Source: an uncultured Bacillota bacterium
GTDB taxonomy: Bacteria > Bacillota > Clostridia > Peptostreptococcales > Anaerovoracaceae
DNA: 14,884 nt
Direction of reading: 5' to 3'
Assembly (NCBI GenBank): GCA_946410475.1
Contig: CAMKAM010000018.1
Location: 1-14,884, forward strand
Numbering within the stretch: position 1 is the stretch's first letter; each line of letters opens with the position of its first letter. Position numbers and translations under genes: made by a program. The notes beneath the pieces were generated by a model. It saw nothing but the letters and a program-made list of their open reading frames with translations. It was not told where the DNA came from and ran no database searches. Shown piece after piece: positions 5,742 through 13,358 of the stretch.

Positions 5742-6668
5742 TCACATCTTACGAAAACGTTCCAGCATATTAGAAAATTCTTCAGGCAGTTCGCTCCTGA
5801 ATTCCATATAGTCACCGCTTATTGGATGGATGAAACCAAGAAGATACGCATGGAGCATCTGGCCCATCTCCCTGTATTTCGATCTTGCCGGGCCGTACAG
5901 CGGGTCACCGACCAGAGGGTGCTTTATATATGCCATATGGACTCTGATCTGATGTGTCCTTCCGGTTTCCAGACGGGCTTCTATCAAAGTGGCCTTTCCG
6001 AATCTTTCAAGGACTTTATAATTCGTTACTGCCCTCTTCGAGTTTCTGCTCGTCACCGCTCTTTTGAACCTGTTATTCGGATCGCGTCCGATCGGGAGAT
6101 CGATACGTCCCTCATCATCCTTGATATTGTCGTGGACGATAGCCTTATATGCCCTTGTCATCGAATGTTCGGCAAGCTGGGTCGCCAGAGATTCGTGTGC
6201 GACATCTGTTTTGGCTATTACCAGAAGACCGCTCGTATCCTTATCGATGCGATGTACTATCCCCGGCCTTTCGACCCCGTTTATCGATGAAAGTCTCCCA
6301 GCGCAGTGATAAAGCAAGGCGTTCACCAGGGTTCCGTTCGGATTGCCCGGAGCGGGATGCACTACCATGCCCTTCGGCTTGTCGACTACTATGATATGAT
6401 CGTCTTCGTAGACGATATCGACCGGGATATCTTCAGGTTCAACATCGAGTTTTTCCGGCTCAGGAACAGTTATCAAGATCTCATCGCCTTCCCTGACCTT
6501 ATACTTTTTGGAATCGCAAACAACGCCGTTCACCGTAACGGCGCCGCTCTCTATCAGCTTTTGGATGCCGCTCCTCGACATCCCGTCTGTCTCAGAAGAT
6601 AAAAAGGCATCGATCCTTTCATTTGCCGGACCGATGCCTTTGATCGTTATGATCTTAGCGTTATCCAC
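5742..6668 (-). CDS. rluD: RluA/RluD-family 23S rRNA pseudouridine synthase
   Basis: Converts specific uridines of 23S rRNA to pseudouridine. The 308 residues have an N-terminal S4 RNA-binding domain (about 15-75, SRSGIQKLIESGAVTVNG). The catalytic domain follows, with VVDKPKGMVVHPAPGNPNGT at 94-113 and the signature HRIDKDTSG at 139-147; the catalytic Asp is Asp142. ETGRTHQIRVHMAYIKHPLVGDPLYG lies near the end. Length is normal. Translation starts at a GTG (6668) eight bases after GGAGG and overlaps lspA by 8 bp. It matches ylyB, which follows lspA in Bacillus. Whether its target is RluD-like or another site cannot be told from sequence. It is the last gene of the division/envelope operon. 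Confidence 0.93.
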   Translation of the reverse strand: MDNAKIITIKGIGPANERIDAFLSSETDGMSRSGIQKLIESGAVTVNGVVCDSKKYKVREGDEILITVPEPEKLDVEPEDIPVDIVYEDDHIIVVDKPKGMVVHPAPGNPNGTLVNALLYHCAGRLSSINGVERPGIVHRIDKDTSGLLVIAKTDVAHESLATQLAEHSMTRAYKAIVHDNIKDDEGRIDLPIGRDPNNRFKRAVTSRNSKRAVTNYKVLERFGKATLIEARLETGRTHQIRVHMAYIKHPLVGDPLYGPARSKYREMGQMLHAYLLGFIHPISGDYMEFRSELPEEFSNMLERFRKM

Positions 6669-7254
6669 GTCTGCTTCCTCCTCGGCTGAGCGCCGTTATT
6701 ACGATGCACAGGAAGAGCGTGCCTACTGTGACACATATGTCAGCGAAGTTGAACACCGGTATGATGTTGATATCGATGTAGTCGATCACATAGCCATGCG
6801 TCATTCTGTCGAGCAGGTTGCCGTTTGCTCCGCCGAGTATCAGCGATATGAAGGTCTGCATCAGAGGATTGCCCCTGAACACAAACAGGAAATAGAAACC
6901 TACCGCGACTATCGCCGATGTTACTCCCATGATCACCTGCGGCTGATCCGCCAGGAAGCTGAATGCCGCTCCGGTATTATGGACATTCGTCAGGACAAGA
7001 TACTGTTCTACGATATATACCTTGGCTCCAACGGCTATGTTGTTTTCGACCAGCAGTTTCAGACACTGATCGATAGCAACTATGATGGCTATCATGATCA
7101 GGTAAAACCAGAAAGGATGCGATTTCAGATTCGACTGAGGCATCTCCCTTCTTTGAGCCGCCGCGGCTTTCGACGCCGTCGACTCAACTACCGGCCTCTG
7201 CCTTGCAGCCTTCTGTTCTTTCGACATCCTGGTCTTATGTTTTTTCTTACTCAC
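6661..7254 (-). CDS. lspA: lipoprotein signal peptidase II with basic N-terminal extension
   Basis: Membrane aspartyl protease that removes the signal peptide from diacylglyceryl-modified prolipoproteins; the lipoprotein at 4933-5298 would be a client. Four hydrophobic segments are visible. Catalytic aspartates are in GGANGNLLDR (Asp149) and VFNFAD (Asp172), and the NTGAAFSF motif is at 93-100. The product is 197 residues, against about 150-170 usually. The extra is a Lys/Arg/Ala/Gln-rich cytoplasmic stretch of about 45 residues before the first helix. I chose GTG at 7254, which overlaps the divIVA stop (GTGA) and has GGGAG upstream. Met38 would give a standard-length protein, but its AAGGGAG touches the codon, so internal initiation is less likely. 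Confidence 0.92.
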   Translation of the reverse strand: MSKKKHKTRMSKEQKAARQRPVVESTASKAAAAQRREMPQSNLKSHPFWFYLIMIAIIVAIDQCLKLLVENNIAVGAKVYIVEQYLVLTNVHNTGAAFSFLADQPQVIMGVTSAIVAVGFYFLFVFRGNPLMQTFISLILGGANGNLLDRMTHGYVIDYIDINIIPVFNFADICVTVGTLFLCIVITALSRGGSRRG

Positions 7255-7883
7255 ACTTCTTCTCCCATATTAACGATGACTGTGCGTCTGTCTCCGTCTT
7301 CGGCAAGCCCGGGCGCGTCGGGTATGGAATCCGAAATAATGGTCGGCATGTCGAGTGTATCTGTCTTCTTCTTTGCGGGCTGAAACTCGATGTCATCGAA
7401 CAGATCTTCCAGTCTCGTCACTTCTTCAATTTCTACACTCTTATTATCATTCTTCTCAAGTTTTGCAAGTTCGTCTTCAAGCATACTTCTGTATCTTGAT
7501 TTGAAGTTCTCAGCAGACCTTCTGACACGGTCGTTATCTTCATCTATCCTTGCGGCCCTTTCTCTTGCTTCACGAAGGATAGACTCAGCTTCGATACCTG
7601 CGTTCCTGATAGCCAGTTCCGCTCTCTTGTCAGCGCTGTCCGAAATATCTCTCATCAGTTCCTGAGCCTGCTTGAGAAGTCTTTCAGCCTCACTGTCAGT
7701 ATTATGGTAACTCTCTACCTTCCTCTGAAGATCGGCGACCTGAGACTTGAGTTCTTCATTCTCTTTCAGTATCTGTTCAAGGTCAAGAGTGATCAGATCG
7801 AGGAACATGTCGACCTCTTCATCCTTGTAACCTCTCATCACCTTTGAGAATTGCTTTGTCTGTATCTCTTTCGGAGTGATCAT
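7251..7883 (-). CDS. divIVA: DivIVA-family polar/septal scaffold
   Basis: Coiled-coil protein that senses negative membrane curvature and gathers at division sites and poles. The N-terminus ITPKEIQTKQFSKVMRGYKD and EEVDMFLDLI is the typical DivIVA membrane-targeting domain. It is followed by coiled coils (about 35-55 and 65-140) and a 60-residue acidic, probably disordered tail ending NMGEEV. Length 210 is in the normal range. The ATG at 7883 has GGAGGT overlapping the sepF stop three bases upstream, so translation is coupled. It sits directly after sepF, without the ylmG and ylmH genes that lie between them in Bacillus. Confidence 0.95.
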   Translation of the reverse strand: MITPKEIQTKQFSKVMRGYKDEEVDMFLDLITLDLEQILKENEELKSQVADLQRKVESYHNTDSEAERLLKQAQELMRDISDSADKRAELAIRNAGIEAESILREARERAARIDEDNDRVRRSAENFKSRYRSMLEDELAKLEKNDNKSVEIEEVTRLEDLFDDIEFQPAKKKTDTLDMPTIISDSIPDAPGLAEDGDRRTVIVNMGEEV

Positions 7884-7886
7884 GAT

Positions 7887-8369
7887 CTACCTCCAGTTTT
7901 CACTGTCTTTGCTGAAATCGAAACCTTTGGTTTCAGGTGCGTTAGCAGCAATATCGATGTTCTCAGGTGCAAATACGAAAATATTGTTCGCTACTTTCTG
8001 AACTGTTCCATTGAGCGCATATGTCGCTCCGCTGAGGAAGTCGAAGATCTTTCTTGCCGTATCCGAATCGATCTTTTCAAGATTGATGATAACGGGCTTT
8101 CTCGCTTTCAGAGAATCCACCAGCTTCGGGCACTCTTCGAAACCCGCCGGCTCTGTAACAACCATTTTCATAGCATCGTCCCCCTTCTGCATGGACAGTA
8201 CCTTCTCTCTTGTCCTCTGCGAATAATTGTTTCTGGGTTCGACGTTTCTCGGTTCGACACGCTGTCTTTCCATCTGAGAAACGACCGGTCTTACATCTTC
8301 TTCAAGATAGTCATCTTCATCATATTCCTCAATACCTACAAGATCTTTGAACTTGTCAAAAACACCCAT
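7887..8369 (-). CDS. sepF: cell division protein SepF
   Basis: Membrane-anchoring partner of FtsZ that bundles and aligns protofilaments at the septum. I start at the ATG at 8369 because MGVFDKFKDLVG is the conserved amphipathic membrane-binding helix and AGGAGG lies at normal distance; the open frame extends 19 codons further but lacks family similarity. The 160 residues are helix (1-12), an acidic/Arg-rich linker with a small VEPRN-VEPRN duplication, then the SepF core: RKPVIINLEKIDSDTARKIF, DFLSGATYALNGTVQKV and NNIFVFAPENIDI. It is one of the division genes between yggS and divIVA. Confidence 0.95.
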   Translation of the reverse strand: MGVFDKFKDLVGIEEYDEDDYLEEDVRPVVSQMERQRVEPRNVEPRNNYSQRTREKVLSMQKGDDAMKMVVTEPAGFEECPKLVDSLKARKPVIINLEKIDSDTARKIFDFLSGATYALNGTVQKVANNIFVFAPENIDIAANAPETKGFDFSKDSENWR

Positions 8370-8391
8370 GTTTCTTTCCTCCTGCTCACTA

Positions 8392-9054
8392 TCAATATAC
8401 TCTCGTTCCGAATATGCCTGTACCAACTCTGATCAGATTCGAACCTTCCTCCATGGCAGTGACATAGTCATGCGTCATGCCCATTGAAAGATATTCGAAG
8501 TCCACCATCTCTCTGGCATCGCCTGCATATCCATCGTACATCTCTTTGACTTCAGCGAAATATCCTCTTATCTCTTCCGGATCGTCCGCATACGGAACGA
8601 CCGTCATCAGTCCTTTTATCCTGACGTTCGGGCACTCAGAAGCGATCTGGTCGATAAGGCTGTTTACCTCATCCTTTGATACGCCCCACTTGCTTTCTTC
8701 GTCAGCTATGTTCACCTGTACAAGGATATCCATCACTTTTTCATGCTGCGCCGCTCTCTTGTTGATCTCCTTCGCGAGTTTTAGCGAGTCGACAGAATGG
8801 ATGAGGACCACCTTGTCTATGATGTATTTTACTTTGTTAGTCTGGAGATGCCCTATCATGTGCCAGCGCACCGGCTTGACACTTTCGTATTTATCCAGGA
8901 TCTCCTGGACTTTGTTCTCTCCTATATCGGTCACACCGCAGTCGATAGCTGTATTTATCTCAGCCGGCGTATGTGTTTTCGTTACAGCGACAAGATGGAC
9001 GCCGTCCTTCATGCTGCTTCTTACATTTTCAAGATTGGATTTTATATCGACCAT
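8392..9054 (-). CDS. yggS: YggS/YlmE-family pyridoxal phosphate-binding protein
   Basis: PLP-binding TIM-barrel protein thought to keep pyridoxal phosphate and amino/keto-acid pools balanced, with no firm enzymatic reaction known. The 220 residues carry the PLP lysine in LVAVTKTHTP (Lys26), then IGENKVQEILDKY, WHMIGHLQTNKVK, IHSVDSLKLA, LVQVNIADEESKWGV, and the phosphate-binding end LSMGMTHDYVTAMEEGSNLI followed by RVGTGIFG. I use the ATG at 9054 because AGGAG lies eight bases upstream; the GTG at 9063 overlaps that SD. The SD itself overlaps the stop of the HlyD-like gene, implying coupling. The yggS-sepF order matches ylmE-ylmF in Bacillus. Confidence 0.95.
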   Translation of the reverse strand: MVDIKSNLENVRSSMKDGVHLVAVTKTHTPAEINTAIDCGVTDIGENKVQEILDKYESVKPVRWHMIGHLQTNKVKYIIDKVVLIHSVDSLKLAKEINKRAAQHEKVMDILVQVNIADEESKWGVSKDEVNSLIDQIASECPNVRIKGLMTVVPYADDPEEIRGYFAEVKEMYDGYAGDAREMVDFEYLSMGMTHDYVTAMEEGSNLIRVGTGIFGTRVY

Positions 9055-9065
9055 TTTCCGCACTC

Positions 9066-10055
9066 CTATTTAGGTTCTGTCAGAACTTCATCATATGCCT
9101 TTACTGTATTGACGGGCTTTCCGTCCTCGTCAAAGAACTGCGTCTCTGTCACGAGAGTCTTCTCACCATCGGTCGCCAGAGTCTGCACGCGGCGGAACAC
9201 ATAATCCCCCGTCGTGGTCTTCACATAACAGCCGACCTGTTTTTTCTTCGTTGTCAGGCACTTGTTGCTGATCAGAAGACCTTCCATGTCCGTCGTGACG
9301 ATCTGAACATCGGCTTTCCTGATCTTCATCAGATTCTTGTAATACCTGTTCGTACTGACGATGGTCCTGTATCTTTTGCCATCCTGGTCTACAGAGTAAA
9401 CTTTGCCGTCTATGTCGCCGTCCTCGAACGCGATCTTGACCGGTGCGCCCTTTTCGAATTTACTGATATCGCTGTCCTCGATCCAGAACAGAAGATACCA
9501 CTGACTGTTGTCAGCGATCTTGTAGATCGGCTCTCCGGCGTGAGCCTTTTTCCTCTTCAGGTCTTTAGGCTCTTTGTCTATACCGTTCACATCGCCGTAC
9601 TCGAGTTTTCTCATTTTTCCGGGTGTGAAGGTGCTCTCATACCCGTCTATATAACAGGAGAAAATGCCTTTTCTCTGCGCTTTCTGGTTCTTGTCCTCCA
9701 CAAGCGCATCTCCGAGCCTCTCCCTTATTCCCTTGTATTTTGAACCGCTGTCATTCACATCGTCTTCTTCGCTGCCGCCTTCCGTTTTCGTGAAATCGAC
9801 GACTTTGCTTCCGCGTTTCACCAGGGTGCCTTCATCGGCAAAGCCCTTCATTGTTCCGTCGGCAGCCGCCTTATAGCATGTCTCGTCTCTCACGACCCAG
9901 CTCTCAACAGGTACGGATACCTTCAGTTCTCCGTACTGCAAAGTCTCTGTGCCTGTAAGGGCGCCTGTGACGCGCGGCACGACTTCTATCAATATGTAAA
10001 GAGCCACCACAAGAAGTATGAAGATGACTACGGTCTTTTTGTTCAATCTGGTCAT
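9066..10055 (-). CDS. HlyD-like membrane-anchored adaptor protein in the division operon
   Basis: A 329-residue protein with one N-terminal membrane helix (about 8-30, VVIFILLVVALYILIEVV) and a large extracellular part. The N-terminal half has ESWVVRDETCYKAAADGTMK and an EGTLVKRGSKVVDF turn, as in the half-lipoyl module of HlyD/periplasmic adaptor proteins. The C-terminal half has SKFEKGAPVKIAFEDGDIDG, GLLISNKCLTTKKKQVGCYV and FRRVQTLA, matching the adaptor beta-barrel and membrane-proximal pattern. The coiled-coil hairpin of true efflux adaptors is short or absent. No ABC transporter is nearby. It opens the operon with yggS-sepF-divIVA, which suggests an envelope or division role; that is inference. 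No good SD precedes the ATG; GGGG is 16 bases away. Confidence 0.75.
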   Translation of the reverse strand: MTRLNKKTVVIFILLVVALYILIEVVPRVTGALTGTETLQYGELKVSVPVESWVVRDETCYKAAADGTMKGFADEGTLVKRGSKVVDFTKTEGGSEEDDVNDSGSKYKGIRERLGDALVEDKNQKAQRKGIFSCYIDGYESTFTPGKMRKLEYGDVNGIDKEPKDLKRKKAHAGEPIYKIADNSQWYLLFWIEDSDISKFEKGAPVKIAFEDGDIDGKVYSVDQDGKRYRTIVSTNRYYKNLMKIRKADVQIVTTDMEGLLISNKCLTTKKKQVGCYVKTTTGDYVFRRVQTLATDGEKTLVTETQFFDEDGKPVNTVKAYDEVLTEPK

Positions 10056-10080
10056 TTTCTAATATCTTTTTCCCCTAAAG

Positions 10081-10109
10081 ATTCTACACCATCATATGAA
10101 CTTTTCCAA
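10081..10109 (-). promoter_or_regulatory. promoter for the HlyD-like/yggS/sepF/divIVA/lspA/rluD operon
   Basis: Minus strand: TTGGAA (10109-10104), 17 bases, TAGAAT (10086-10081). It overlaps the last codons of trmD. The expected start near 10074 leaves a leader of only about 19 nt before the ATG at 10055. This marks a likely boundary between two operons that are otherwise 36 bp apart. Confidence 0.55.
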
Positions 10110-10820
10110 TATCGTTTTTTCATCCTTCGCGAGCTCTCCGGCCCTCTCAAGAAACGCTTCGAAGAGATCCGGACGCCTTTCTTTCGTTATCTCGAGAGCC
10201 TTCTCGAACCTCCACAGATAGATGTTCCTGTGGTGTCCCGAGAGCAGCACTTCCGGCACTTCCATGCCCTCATACTCTCTTGGATGAGTGTACTGCGGGT
10301 ATTCGAGCAGACCGGAGTATATCGACTCCTCCATCGCGGATTCCTCCGACGAGAGCACCCCCGGAAGCATCCTCACGACTGAATCGATCAGGACTACTGC
10401 CGCAGGCTCCCCGCCTGTAAGGATGTAGTCGCCGATGGAGATCTCCTCGATATCCCATTTTTCGAGTATCCTCTCATCGATCCCCTCATAGTGGCCGCAG
10501 AGGATCACAAGATCCTTCTCTTCCGAAAGTTCCGTTATCTTTTCCTGATCGAGCACCCGCCCCTTAGGCGACATGTAAACGATCCTTTTGCTTCCCGCGT
10601 CTATATCTCTGAGCGCTGAAAAGACAGGATCGGCCATCATGACCATTCCCTGTCCCCCGCCGAACGGATAATCATCCGTCCTGTTATGTTTGTCTTTTGT
10701 ATAGTCGCGGATATCTATGAAAGACATCTCGACTATCCCGTTCTGCCTTGCCCTTCCTATCATGCTGTGTTCCAGCGGTGAGAACATCTCGGGGAAGAGC
10801 GTCAATACCTGGATATTCAT
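10092..10820 (-). CDS. trmD: tRNA (guanine-37-N1)-methyltransferase
   Basis: Methylates G37 next to the anticodon, using S-adenosylmethionine, to prevent +1 frameshifting. The 242 residues show the SPOUT trefoil-knot fold: NIQVLTLFPEMFSPLEHSMI at the start, YPFGGGQGMVMM at 51-62, YMSPKGRVLDQ at 82-92, CGHYEGIDERI at 108-118 and ISIGDYILTGGEPA at 127-140, the knot and SAM/G37 site. LSGHHRNIYLWRFEKAL near the C-terminus is also typical. Length is normal. The ATG at 10820 is two bases after the rimM stop, with AGGAG inside the end of rimM. The rplS gene that usually follows trmD is not here. Confidence 0.97.
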   Translation of the reverse strand: MNIQVLTLFPEMFSPLEHSMIGRARQNGIVEMSFIDIRDYTKDKHNRTDDYPFGGGQGMVMMADPVFSALRDIDAGSKRIVYMSPKGRVLDQEKITELSEEKDLVILCGHYEGIDERILEKWDIEEISIGDYILTGGEPAAVVLIDSVVRMLPGVLSSEESAMEESIYSGLLEYPQYTHPREYEGMEVPEVLLSGHHRNIYLWRFEKALEITKERRPDLFEAFLERAGELAKDEKTILEKFI

Positions 10821-10822
10821 CG

Positions 10823-11359
10823 CTATATCTCCTCGAGCCCTTCGGGCAGCCTTACTACGATCCGTTTCGCTTCCGGGTCGACGCTTATTATGAATTCATC
10901 TACGCCCGGGATCATGAGGTCCGACCTTCCCGGATCCTCCTCCGCCCTTGAGACGATATAAAGATCCTGAGCCGTGTTCGTCCTGACGTCCTTCAGAGTG
11001 CCAAGCTTTCTGCCGTCCTCCAGCAGGACGTCCGATCCTGCTATATCCCTGACATAGAACTGACCCTCTTCGAGCTCCGGCAGGTCTTCTTCGTCCATAT
11101 ACACGAACGATCCCTTCATCGCCTCCGCGGCGTTGCGGTCGTCTACCCCCTCGAGTTTGAGAATGATGCTTCCCACTTTGTACCTTACGTCTTCGATGAA
11201 GTACTCGCTTACCGCATCCGCGCGGTCTCCGGCAGGGCCCTTCACGATGATGCTTTCGAGCATCTCAAAGCGGTCAGGGTCATCCGAATAACTGATGAGC
11301 TTGACCTCTCCCTTGATACCGTGGGCGTTCACTATCTTTCCTATCCTGATATCTGCCAT
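10823..11359 (-). CDS. rimM: 16S rRNA processing protein RimM
   Basis: Assembly factor for the 30S head that binds S19. I start at ATG 11359 (178 residues) because MADIRIGKIVNAHGIKGEVK is the conserved family start and GGGGAG lies just upstream; the 23 codons before it have no family character and run through a hairpin. The N-terminal RimM barrel is about 1-85. A PRC-barrel follows (about 95-175), with LEEGQFYVRDIAGSDVLLED and the conserved VDEFIISVDPEAKRIVVRLPEGL written here in part. It is coupled to trmD two bases downstream. A terminator-like hairpin separates it from khpA. Confidence 0.93.
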   Translation of the reverse strand: MADIRIGKIVNAHGIKGEVKLISYSDDPDRFEMLESIIVKGPAGDRADAVSEYFIEDVRYKVGSIILKLEGVDDRNAAEAMKGSFVYMDEEDLPELEEGQFYVRDIAGSDVLLEDGRKLGTLKDVRTNTAQDLYIVSRAEEDPGRSDLMIPGVDEFIISVDPEAKRIVVRLPEGLEEI

Positions 11360-11389
11360 GCTTTCTCTCCCCGCAGGATGCTGATTTTG

Positions 11390-11419
11390 AAAAAGGCACA
11401 TATTCGACATATGTGCCTT
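11390..11419 (-). terminator. intra-operon hairpin between khpA and rimM (possible attenuator)
   Basis: On the minus strand AAGGCACATAT and ATATGTGCCTT form a perfect 11-bp stem around a five-base loop (11404-11408), ending in a run of five T that is partly inside the stem. It begins six bases after the khpA stop and lies 30 bases before the rimM start. The short U-tract suggests partial termination, lowering rimM-trmD relative to ffh-rpsP-khpA, or an RNA-processing or stability element. Confidence 0.6.
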
Positions 11420-11424
11420 GCCAG

Positions 11425-11655
11425 TCACTGTACTATTTCAACTACGACCTTTTTATTTGCCTTGACAGCCGCTGCTTTCACGACGGTCCTGATCGCCTTT
11501 GCGATCCTGCCCTGCTTTCCTATGACTTTTCCCATATCGTCCGCGGCGACTTTTAGCTGTATCACTGTTACGCTCTTGTCTGCATGTTCCGTCACTTCAA
11601 CAGCGGACGGGTCATCGACCAGTGACTTAGCGATCTGTTCAACTAATTGTACCAT
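11425..11655 (-). CDS. khpA: KH-domain RNA-binding protein KhpA
   Basis: Small RNA-binding protein which, with KhpB (Jag/EloR), binds many transcripts and affects cell elongation and division in Gram-positive cocci and other Firmicutes. The 76 residues are a single KH domain of type II order, with the GxxG loop in GKVIGKQGR (GKQG at 46-49) and a following AKAIRTVVKAAAVKANKKVV helix-strand. Length is typical. The ATG at 11655 has GGTGG eight bases upstream. Position between rpsP and rimM matches ylqC of Bacillus. ylqD, which follows it there, is missing. Confidence 0.93.
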   Translation of the reverse strand: MVQLVEQIAKSLVDDPSAVEVTEHADKSVTVIQLKVAADDMGKVIGKQGRIAKAIRTVVKAAAVKANKKVVVEIVQ

Positions 11656-11673
11656 TCGCTTCCACCGCTTTCT

Positions 11674-11916
11674 TTACTGGAGTATACCTGCTTCTTTGAA
11701 GAGAGCCTTTACTCTGTCTGTGGGCTGTGCGCCGTTGTCGAGCCATTTCTGAGCTTTCTCAGCGTCGATCTTGATCTCGTTGGGCTCCTTGAGGGGATCG
11801 AAGTATCCGAGTTCTTCGATGAATCTGCCGTCTCTGGGCTTTCTCGAGTCAGCTACGACTACTCTGTAAAAAGGCTTCTTGTTTGCTCCCATTCTCTTAA
11901 GTCTGATCTTGACCAT
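11674..11916 (-). CDS. rpsP: 30S ribosomal protein S16
   Basis: Early-assembling small-subunit protein that binds 16S rRNA. The 80 residues start MVKIRLKRMGANKKPFYRVV and continue VADSRKPRDGRFIEELGYFD, both near-invariant. The DRVKALFKEAGI C-terminus is typical, and length is normal for the family. The ATG at 11916 has GGAGG ten bases upstream. It lies 99 bp after ffh, a gap with no other gene and no clear terminator, and 18 bp before khpA. Confidence 0.97.
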   Translation of the reverse strand: MVKIRLKRMGANKKPFYRVVVADSRKPRDGRFIEELGYFDPLKEPNEIKIDAEKAQKWLDNGAQPTDRVKALFKEAGILQ

Positions 11917-12015
11917 TGGTTGTTTTCCTCCGTTTCGATTGTGTTACTTGATATATTTCATTTATGTCGTATGCCATTTGATTTTGATCTGTGATATCAA
12001 CCGGCTTACTGACGT

Positions 12016-13344
12016 TTATCTGAAGAAGTTCGGAAGTCTCGCTCCCGGCTTCATCATCTGCTTCATCATCTTTTTCGATTCTTCGTATTTCTTGATCGTG
12101 CTGTTGACCTTGCTGACTGCAACGCCGCTTCCGGCAGCGATCCTCTTTCTCCTGCTCGCGTTCAGGATCGAAGGATTCCTTCTTTCCTCCTTCGTCATCG
12201 AGCGGATGATCGCTTCCATCATGATGAACTCTTTTTCACCCTTTTCGATGTCGACGCTCTTCATCGCCTTTGTGTGCTGTCCCGGAAGCATCGAGATGAT
12301 CTTTTCAAGACCGCCCATGTTCCTGACCTGCTGCATCTGATCGAGGAAATCTTCGAGATCGAATTTGTTTTTCTTTATCTTTTTCTCGAGCTTTGCCGCC
12401 TGCTCCTCGTCGAACTTTGTCTCGGCCTGCTCGATGAGGCTCATCATGTCGCCCATGCCGAGGATCCTGGAGGCCATCCTTTCCGGATGGAACGGTTCGA
12501 GCTCGTCCATCTTCTCGCCCATACCGACGAACTTGATCGGCTTGCCTGTGACCTTCTTGACCGAGAGAGCAGCTCCGCCTCTGGAGTCGCCGTCCATCTT
12601 CGTCATGATGACGCCGTCGATGCCGAGCTTGTCGTTGAATCCCTGAGCCGCGTTGACCGCGTCCTGACCTGTGAGAGCATCGACTACCAGCAGTATCTCA
12701 TGCGGCTTTACGATCCTCTTGATCTTTGCGAGCTCTTCCATCAGCTCCTCGTCTATCTGCAGACGACCGGCCGTGTCTATGATCAGTGTGTCAAAGCCTT
12801 TCTGCTGGGCTTCCTTGAGCGCCGCGAGCGCTATGACCTCAGGCTCTTTCGACGATCTTAGCGTATACACCGGAGTGTTGACCTGCTTTCCGACTACCTC
12901 GAGCTGGTCGATGGCCGCCGGTCTGTAGATATCGCATGCGCACAGCATCGGCTTCTTGCCTGTCGTCTTCAGCCAGCTTGCAAGCTTGCCGCACGTCGTC
13001 GTCTTACCTGTACCCTGCAGACCCACCATCATGATGACTGTGACCTGGGACGATGAGAACGTCAGCTTGCTGCCCGCGCCTCCCATCAGATCCGTAAGCT
13101 CCGCGTCGACGATCTTTATGACCTGCTGCGCAGGGGTAAGGCTCTGCATGACCTCTTCTCCGAGGGCCTTCTCCTTGACGGAAGCGACGAACTCCTTTAC
13201 TACCTTGAAGTTGACGTCCGCCTCGAGGAGTGCGAGCTTGACCTCTCGCATCGCGCTGTCTATGTCCTGTTCAGTAAGCGAACCCTTGCCCTTAAGGCCC
13301 GAGAACACTCCATTCAGTTTTTCGGATAATCCTTCAAATGCCAT
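12016..13344 (-). CDS. ffh: signal recognition particle GTPase Ffh (SRP54)
   Basis: Protein subunit of SRP: binds signal sequences as they leave the ribosome and delivers them to FtsY at the membrane. The 442 residues give the N domain (about 1-90, with EADVNFKVVKEF), the G domain with G1 GLQGTGKT at 108-115, CDIYRPAAIDQL at 137-148, G3 DTAGR at 190-194, the G4 TKMDGD block at 248-253, and FVGMGEKMDELEPF. The Met-rich M domain (about 300-442) has MQQVRNMGGLEKIISMLPG and the RNA-binding RRKRIAAGSGVAV stretch, then MMKQMMKPGARLPNFFR. It is complete. The upstream partner ylxM is 14 bp away. ftsY, often nearby, is not in the window. Confidence 0.98.
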   Translation of the reverse strand: MAFEGLSEKLNGVFSGLKGKGSLTEQDIDSAMREVKLALLEADVNFKVVKEFVASVKEKALGEEVMQSLTPAQQVIKIVDAELTDLMGGAGSKLTFSSSQVTVIMMVGLQGTGKTTTCGKLASWLKTTGKKPMLCACDIYRPAAIDQLEVVGKQVNTPVYTLRSSKEPEVIALAALKEAQQKGFDTLIIDTAGRLQIDEELMEELAKIKRIVKPHEILLVVDALTGQDAVNAAQGFNDKLGIDGVIMTKMDGDSRGGAALSVKKVTGKPIKFVGMGEKMDELEPFHPERMASRILGMGDMMSLIEQAETKFDEEQAAKLEKKIKKNKFDLEDFLDQMQQVRNMGGLEKIISMLPGQHTKAMKSVDIEKGEKEFIMMEAIIRSMTKEERRNPSILNASRRKRIAAGSGVAVSKVNSTIKKYEESKKMMKQMMKPGARLPNFFR

Positions 13345-13358
13345 AATGTATCTCTTCT

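Noticed and set aside
6508..7383. 291-codon plus-strand open frame across rluD, lspA and divIVA
   Set aside because: It crosses three conserved genes on the opposite strand and its translation is low-complexity shadow sequence.
11360..11428. 23-codon N-terminal extension of RimM
   Set aside because: It has no family similarity, runs through the 11-bp hairpin, and the internal ATG at 11359 has a good SD and the conserved start.
12970..12990. AGCTTGCAAGCTTGCC resembling the TGTCAAGC operator arms
   Set aside because: It lies inside conserved ffh coding sequence and lacks the TGTCAAGC-N6-GCTTGTCA layout.
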